From Bacteroides sp. (GTDB lineage: Bacteria; Bacteroidota; Bacteroidia; Bacteroidales; SM23-62), in the NCBI GenBank assembly GCA_030667765.1, contig DAOUVF010000070.1:1-10074 (forward strand): a stretch of DNA of 10,074 nt. The letters run 5' to 3'. A program made the position numbers and the translations under genes. Below are positions 7,131-10,074 of the stretch, piece by piece. Position 1 is the first letter of the stretch, and each line of letters begins with the position of its first letter. The notes below the pieces were generated by a model that did no database searches, was not told the origin of the DNA, and was given only the letters and a program-made list of their open reading frames with translations.

Positions 7131-7377
7131 CCTCGATTGTTTTGTTATCCTGGTTGATGGTGTAATGAATCATGAAGGGAAACTGCCTGACGATGGCTGT
7201 GTGAACTTTTTTGTAACGCACCTGGCAGGTGAAAGGATTTCTCTTCAACTCGCTGATCCGCTGGCGTACCCTGAGGGTGAACTGTTTTCCTAATCCGTTT
7301 TTTTGATTGTTGTACCACTTAGCAGCCTGGTGTATGTCTTCCTTGGCTGCGGGAGAGATCCGGGCGTTATAGGTCAT
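7072..7377 (-). CDS. RelE/ParE-superfamily toxin
   Basis: This 101-residue protein has the size and pattern of a RelE/ParE-fold plasmid-stabilisation toxin: an N-terminal strand ending ISPAAKEDI (7-15), the helical AKWYNNQKNGLGKQF segment (19-33) that is characteristic of ParE-like members, a basic central sheet with RYKKVHTAIVRQFPF (54-68), and the closing strand VIAILSTHRDPKIW (83-96). ParE members inhibit DNA gyrase and RelE members cleave mRNA on the ribosome; the sequence leans to ParE but does not settle it. Its ATG overlaps the antitoxin stop codon as ATGA (7374-7377), a translationally coupled arrangement typical of toxin-antitoxin pairs. It is the last gene of the XRE-antitoxin-toxin operon. 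Confidence 0.9.
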   Translation of the reverse strand: MTYNARISPAAKEDIHQAAKWYNNQKNGLGKQFTLRVRQRISELKRNPFTCQVRYKKVHTAIVRQFPFMIHYTINQDNKTIEVIAILSTHRDPKIWTGRSK

Positions 7378-7613
7378 AGTTGTTTTTCAATATCATCTAT
7401 GGCCTGGTCAAAATCAATCATGGAATCCGGGTTATTTTCCTTTTCGGCCAGCCTCTGGTCAATAATGCCTTTGTGCCAGTCCGGAATATCGATCATCTGG
7501 TTTTCCTCTTCTTCCAGTTCAGAGTATTTGCGTTTAAGCTCCTCCCAATCCTGGATAGGGATTATTACACTGGTTGTAATGCCGTTCTTATCGGAAATAT
7601 ATTGCAGATTCAT
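7374..7613 (-). CDS. Antitoxin partner of the RelE/ParE-type toxin
   Basis: The 79-residue acidic protein starts with MNLQYISDKNGITTSVIIPI, a short beta-type N-terminus like that of Phd/YefM or related antitoxins, and then runs into a charged helical stretch, WEELKRKYSELEEEENQM (23-40), and an acidic tail MIDFDQAIDDIEKQL (65-79). The acidic C-terminal half is the expected toxin-wrapping region. It overlaps the toxin gene by 4 bases and begins 11 bases after the XRE regulator on the same strand. The exact antitoxin family is uncertain; the role is assigned mainly from position, size, charge and coupling to the toxin. In such systems the antitoxin is protease-labile and neutralises the toxin by direct binding. 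Confidence 0.8.
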   Translation of the reverse strand: MNLQYISDKNGITTSVIIPIQDWEELKRKYSELEEEENQMIDIPDWHKGIIDQRLAEKENNPDSMIDFDQAIDDIEKQL

Positions 7614-7624
7614 GACACTTGGTT

Positions 7625-7969
7625 TTAGCTGATTAAATACGCTTTTCCGGCTTTATGGTCACGAATAACGGCATTTGCCAGGAATAGCAATTTATCTTTT
7701 ACCTCCGGGGCAAGCTCCTCGATCTCATTGATCAGCTTGATGGTCTTATTGTCAAAATGTGCAACATTGCCACCGGCCAGATAATCCAGAGAAACATCCA
7801 GGGCCTTGGCTATTTTGATAGCCACATTGATCGAAGGAGAAACTTCGCTGCGTTCATACCTTCCAATGATCTCACGGGAAACACCCACCTTCTGGCCCAG
7901 GTCAGCCTGGGACCATTTAAGTTGCTTTCTTGCTTGCGTTATGCGATCGCCAATCTTCATTCTTTGCAT
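7625..7969 (-). CDS. XRE/Cro-type transcriptional regulator
   Basis: The 114-residue protein has an N-terminal HTH_3 domain: IGDRITQARKQLKWSQADLG leads into the helix-turn-helix (about residues 21-40, ending VSREIIGRYERSE), followed by the helices SINVAIKIAKALDVSLDYL (46-64). The C-terminal part, with NKTIKLINEIEELAPEVKDK (74-93), is a helical tail probably used for dimerisation. An internal ATG three codons in (M4, at 7960) is an equally good start. It is the first gene of a minus-strand operon with the antitoxin and toxin; it most likely represses its own promoter. A Bacteroidota-type promoter and a 10-base palindrome lie just upstream. The arrangement resembles the regulator gene of PaaR-PaaA-ParE modules, but sequence relationship to PaaR is not claimed. 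Confidence 0.92.
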   Translation of the reverse strand: MQRMKIGDRITQARKQLKWSQADLGQKVGVSREIIGRYERSEVSPSINVAIKIAKALDVSLDYLAGGNVAHFDNKTIKLINEIEELAPEVKDKLLFLANAVIRDHKAGKAYLIS

Positions 7970-7991
7970 GATTGAGAACTAGTATTGTTAG

Positions 7992-8001
7992 TTGTTAACA
8001 A
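7992..8001. promoter_or_regulatory. Candidate operator palindrome for the XRE regulator
   Basis: TTGTTAACAA is a perfect 10-base palindrome located 23 bases upstream of the XRE start. It overlaps the downstream end of the proposed -7 element (7999-8006), where bound repressor would block transcription. A half-like TTGTTA also lies nearby at 7985-7990. A single short A+T-rich palindrome can arise by chance. Confidence 0.4.
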
Positions 8002-8030
8002 AAATAAGTGAAGTAAAGTTAATAAATAAA
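7999..8030 (-). promoter_or_regulatory. Bacteroidota-type promoter of the XRE-antitoxin-toxin operon
   Basis: On the minus strand TATTTTTG (8006-7999) is a full match to the TAnnTTTG -7 consensus. TTTA (8030-8027), 20 bases upstream, is a one-mismatch match to the TTTG -33 element at the accepted spacing. The first gene starts 29 bases downstream of the -7 element. No other gene lies behind it, so it would drive the three-gene operon. Confidence 0.55.
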
Positions 8031-8192
8031 ATCGGAGAATGCTTACAAAATGGCATTGATGTTTTACTTATGCGACACATAGTTCTCAAAAGAGTACCTA
8101 CAGACAAGGAACCTTGAGCACAGAATTTCACGGTAAAATATAACACGTAGCATTCAAGAATAGGAAGCTCCTGCAAATGTGATTTTCTTATT

Positions 8193-8252
8193 CCTGAGCC
8201 ACAGGTATATGAAAGAAGCCCGTTCATGAAATACTTTTCGGGTCATCACTGA
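8193..8252 (+). pseudogene. Duplicated 3' fragment of the dihydroorotate dehydrogenase-like gene
   Basis: This encodes the last 19 residues of the upstream gene, PEPQVYERSPFMKYFSGHH, and its stop. It differs from the intact copy only by Pro for Gln316. The upstream flank (8161-8192) has no relation to that gene, so this is a truncated copy with no start codon or expected product. Confidence 0.92.
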
Positions 8253-8290
8253 TGATCAGATCTGAAGGAGGTTGACCAGCTCACGGGCAA
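8193..8290. repeat. 98-base direct repeat, right copy
   Basis: This is the second copy of 5838-5935 with one mismatch (C at 8221). It forms the right boundary of the insertion and contains the intact 3' end of the HEAT-like gene plus a promoterless tail of the dihydroorotate dehydrogenase-like gene. Similarity to the left side resumes at 8408-8426, matching 5930-5948, because the left copy lost the 123 bases in between. Confidence 0.97.
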
Positions 8291-8777
8291 GCGGCTTTTT
8301 ATCCTCGCTGACTCTGTCCAGACCATCGAGGAGATTATTACGTTTTTCCTCAATTTCCAGATCACTCAGATGTTCTATGGATTGCTCCATAATGGTAAAC
8401 GATTCAAGGGCAACCAGGTAATCTCCCTCGAAGAACAACTGTATAAAAAGATCCATGTGCTTGCTGTAATCCAGTCCGCTCTGCCAGATGGTTGAAAGTA
8501 TCCCGGCACGGGCATTCTTCAGTCCGGGTTTCTTCAATCCTGCCACAACCAGAGGAACGACACCCTGTTTCTTAATGTTTGCAAGGAACCTGATCAACTC
8601 TTTTTCAATGAGTTCATTCCTGGCCTGGCTCAAGAGCTTGAGAAGATCCGGCACATAGATAAGATTCCCGGCCATACTGAGTTTACGAAGGGTTTTCAGG
8701 ACGAGCAGATCATCGGCTGACCACAGATCTTTCAGTATATTCGGATCTGGTTTTTTTTTCTGGGTTCCCTGATTCAT
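8256..8777 (-). CDS. HEAT-like alpha-helical repeat protein, function unknown
   Basis: The 173-residue protein is hydrophilic and apparently all-helical after a lysine-rich N-terminus (MNQGTQKKKPDPN). Helix pairs such as DLLVLKTLRKLSMAG with VPDLLKLLSQARNELIEKE, and LIRFLANIKKQGVVPLVVAG, have the spacing of HEAT/ARM-type repeats, and HMDLFIQLFFEGDYLVALES resembles a further repeat. I recall similar small proteins in Bacteroidota but cannot name a function; scaffolding is plausible for this fold. It has no signal peptide. It starts 9 bases after the TPR gene and is probably co-transcribed. It ends at 8256; before the insertion its stop would have lain 3 bases from the stop of the convergent dihydroorotate dehydrogenase-like gene. 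A C-terminal fragment survives at 5901-5951. Confidence 0.75.
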   Translation of the reverse strand: MNQGTQKKKPDPNILKDLWSADDLLVLKTLRKLSMAGNLIYVPDLLKLLSQARNELIEKELIRFLANIKKQGVVPLVVAGLKKPGLKNARAGILSTIWQSGLDYSKHMDLFIQLFFEGDYLVALESFTIMEQSIEHLSDLEIEEKRNNLLDGLDRVSEDKKPLARELVNLLQI

Positions 8778-8786
8778 AAGCCTCTG

Positions 8787-10007
8787 TTATTGCCTGACAG
8801 AAAGCTCCATAAGTTTTTTTGCCGCCTTCTCTGATCCATAACGGGTCGCCCTTTCCCAGTCAGCTATGGATCCTTCCCTGTCATTGGAATGCCATTTGAC
8901 CATTCCCCTCTGGAACCATACTTCATGGTTTTTGGGATCAAGGTCGAGTGCCATTCCGAAATCATTCATGGCGTAAGGGTAAGTGCTGGTTGCCAGGTAT
9001 GTTTTTCCACGGGCCGCATAGAACCTGGGATCATTGGTTTCCAGTTTGAGACAATAGTTAAAACTGGAAAGGGCTTTCAGGTACTTACCGGATTCAAAAA
9101 GGATCTGACCATGAGTATAATGTGCTTCTGCCTGTTCCGGGAAATATACGATATAGTCTTCGATAACCTCCGCGGCCTGGTCGAAATTCCCGGCAGCCCG
9201 ATTGGCCTCGCTCAATTCCTTCAGGATTTCAAGTTTCTCAGGCTGCAGTTGCACGGTACGTTTCAGATCAGGAATGGCATTTTTGAATTTATCCAGGGCC
9301 AAATAAGATTCTGCCCTGCCGTAGAAACTCTCTGCATTCATCCGGGTAAGGTCTATCGCCGCTGTATATGACTGGATGGAATTCTGGTAATTACCCATGC
9401 GGTGAAAGACTGCACCGCGTGCACTGAGCAACGAGGCCCGGTCCGCCGTTCCACCTAGGGCCTGTTCTATTATATCAAGGGCATCCAGGTAATCTTTCGA
9501 TCCCGTCAGGTAGGCTATCTCCTGGAACAATAGTTCATCTTCTGAATACCAGTCGTTTTTCCATAGGGATTTCCATTCCCTGCTTGTCTCAAGCGACAAA
9601 AATGCATTATCCAGCAGGATAGTGCTTGATGGGAGTTTATACCCGGACCTGAGGTGTTTTTCGAGGTAAAGCGTAGCCATCCCGGCATCCCCCATTTTTG
9701 CATAGGTCCGGGCCAATAGGTAGGAACCCATCCCCTCTCTCTGATCTTCAAGTCGCTCCAGGTACTCTATGGCATTCTGGTAATCTGCAGTCAGATAATA
9801 TGTTTCAGCAATTTTCAACAGTCCCTCCGGGTCAGCAGTGTCAGTTGCCAGTACCTGCTCAAAATGATTCCTGGCCTGATCATAGTTGCCCTCCTGCAGC
9901 CTGGCGACACCAAGGAGGTATGGGTCCTGGCCGAGGGCGGACAAATAAAGCAGCCATGCGAGCAGGAACAGTAAAGGTTTTCTATTATTCCACAGGATTA
10001 ACAGCAT
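8787..10007 (-). CDS. Exported tetratricopeptide-repeat protein
   Basis: From the ATG at 10007 the protein has 406 residues; ATG at 10025 would add six (MFLPNQ) and a TTG at 10055 lies inside a hairpin and is unlikely. The N-terminus MLLILWNNRKPLLFLLAWLL with a following YLSALGQ looks like a signal peptide, with cleavage likely after ALG; there is no lipobox cysteine. The mature part consists almost entirely of TPR units. Examples are LLSARGAVFHRMGNYQNSIQ, ESFYGRAESYLALDKFKNAI, EAHYTHGQILFESGKYLKAL, RFYAARGKTYLATSTYPYAM and VWFQRGMVKWHSNDREGSIA, with alanine, glycine and tyrosine at the usual packing positions; about nine or ten repeats are estimated. It is probably a periplasmic scaffold for protein contacts; the partner is unknown. 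It precedes the HEAT-like gene by 9 bases. Confidence 0.88.
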   Translation of the reverse strand: MLLILWNNRKPLLFLLAWLLYLSALGQDPYLLGVARLQEGNYDQARNHFEQVLATDTADPEGLLKIAETYYLTADYQNAIEYLERLEDQREGMGSYLLARTYAKMGDAGMATLYLEKHLRSGYKLPSSTILLDNAFLSLETSREWKSLWKNDWYSEDELLFQEIAYLTGSKDYLDALDIIEQALGGTADRASLLSARGAVFHRMGNYQNSIQSYTAAIDLTRMNAESFYGRAESYLALDKFKNAIPDLKRTVQLQPEKLEILKELSEANRAAGNFDQAAEVIEDYIVYFPEQAEAHYTHGQILFESGKYLKALSSFNYCLKLETNDPRFYAARGKTYLATSTYPYAMNDFGMALDLDPKNHEVWFQRGMVKWHSNDREGSIADWERATRYGSEKAAKKLMELSVRQ

Positions 10008-10033
10008 CTGATTCGGTAAAAACATAAATAAAA

Positions 10034-10070
10034 CCGGACAGGCTCCGGACCTCAAGTCCGGACAACCTGT
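10034..10070. repeat. GC-rich inverted repeat upstream of the TPR gene
   Basis: CCGGAC (10045-10050) pairs with GTCCGG (10056-10061) around a 5-base loop, and an outer ACAGG (10038-10042) pairs with CCTGT (10066-10070). CCGGAC occurs a third time at 10034-10039. On the minus strand the structure is followed by GGTTTTATTT, so it may be the terminator of a gene outside the window or a leader element of the TPR gene. Confidence 0.5.
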
Positions 10071-10074
10071 TCTC

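Larger units (their letters stand above)
5952..8192. other. Accessory insertion carrying Fic and toxin-antitoxin genes between duplicated gene ends
   Basis: This segment of about 2.2 kb separates two genes whose 3' ends would otherwise be 3 bases apart, and it is flanked by copies of that junction. Its cargo is a Fic protein on the + strand and a minus-strand XRE regulator, antitoxin and RelE/ParE-type toxin operon. These are typical horizontally moved genes, unlike the metabolic genes to the left. No transposase, integrase, tRNA or terminal inverted repeat is visible, so the mobilisation mechanism is unknown. The bases from 5952 to about 6081 and from 8031 to 8192 hold no gene I can support. 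A perfect 12-base palindrome AAACAATTGTTT lies at 5966-5977. Confidence 0.75.

Noticed and set aside
7303..7632. Plus-strand ORFs opposite the toxin and antitoxin genes
   Set aside because: The hydrophobic or serine-rich translations are reverse-strand reflections of the coupled toxin-antitoxin pair.
5952..8192. Insertion sequence or composite transposon
   Set aside because: No transposase or integrase is encoded, no terminal inverted repeats were found, and the flanking duplication of 98 or more bases is too long for transposon target-site copying.
7988..8227. Minus-strand ORF of 79 codons at the right end of the insertion
   Set aside because: It runs through the proposed XRE promoter and the duplicated gene-end, has a cysteine-rich sequence with no family features, and would be produced by chance.
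5838..8290. Phage or tRNA attachment site
   Set aside because: The repeat lies in protein-coding ends, not in a tRNA, and no phage genes are nearby; an integrase-type site remains possible but unsupported.
10008..10055. TTG start of the TPR gene at 10055
   Set aside because: It would add an N-terminal extension encoded through the GC-rich hairpin and placed before the signal peptide; ATG at 10007 or 10025 is more sensible.

Overview
The window looks like chromosomal DNA of a Bacteroidota bacterium, probably from the Bacteroidales/Marinilabiliales side. The reasons are a short SerA without an ACT domain and with a TPKKMGAQT C-terminal motif, start codons without Shine-Dalgarno sequences, TAnnTTTG-type promoter elements, and the DUF1015 and dihydroorotate dehydrogenase-like proteins common in that phylum. 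The taxonomic call is inference from remembered family features; no search was possible.

Region 1 (1-5897, + strand) is a tightly spaced metabolic run: the 3' end of gcvT (glycine cleavage T protein), a ComB-family phosphatase, serC, a serA-type dehydrogenase, a DUF1015 protein, a YggS/PLPBP pyridoxal-phosphate protein and a dihydroorotate dehydrogenase-like FMN protein. Gaps are 8 to 27 bases, so these probably form one operon around serine/glycine metabolism. SerA and SerC make 3-phosphohydroxypyruvate and O-phosphoserine, SerC needs PLP, and YggS buffers PLP. No serB phosphatase is seen; the only phosphatase-like gene is comB.

Region 2 (about 5950-8192) is an accessory insertion. It carries a Fic-domain AMPylase-type protein with an N-terminal inhibitory motif on the + strand, and a three-gene minus-strand operon of XRE-type repressor, small antitoxin and RelE/ParE-type toxin, resembling the PaaR-PaaA-ParE layout. 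A doubtful small membrane ORF lies between them. There is no transposase or integrase.

Region 3 (8256-10025, minus strand) holds a secreted or periplasmic TPR-repeat protein followed 9 bases later by a small HEAT-like alpha-helical protein.

The most notable feature is the boundary of region 2. The last 60 bases of the dihydroorotate dehydrogenase-like gene and the adjoining 3' end of the HEAT-like gene occur twice, at 5838-5935 and 8193-8290 (98 bases, one mismatch). Without the insertion these two convergent genes would be separated by 3 bases. The insertion sits in a duplicated gene-end junction, so both host genes stay intact: the left one keeps its own end and the right one keeps its own end. 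The left remnant of the HEAT-like gene also carries an in-frame 123-base deletion between two GGGCAA repeats, so the original duplication was probably about 235 bases.
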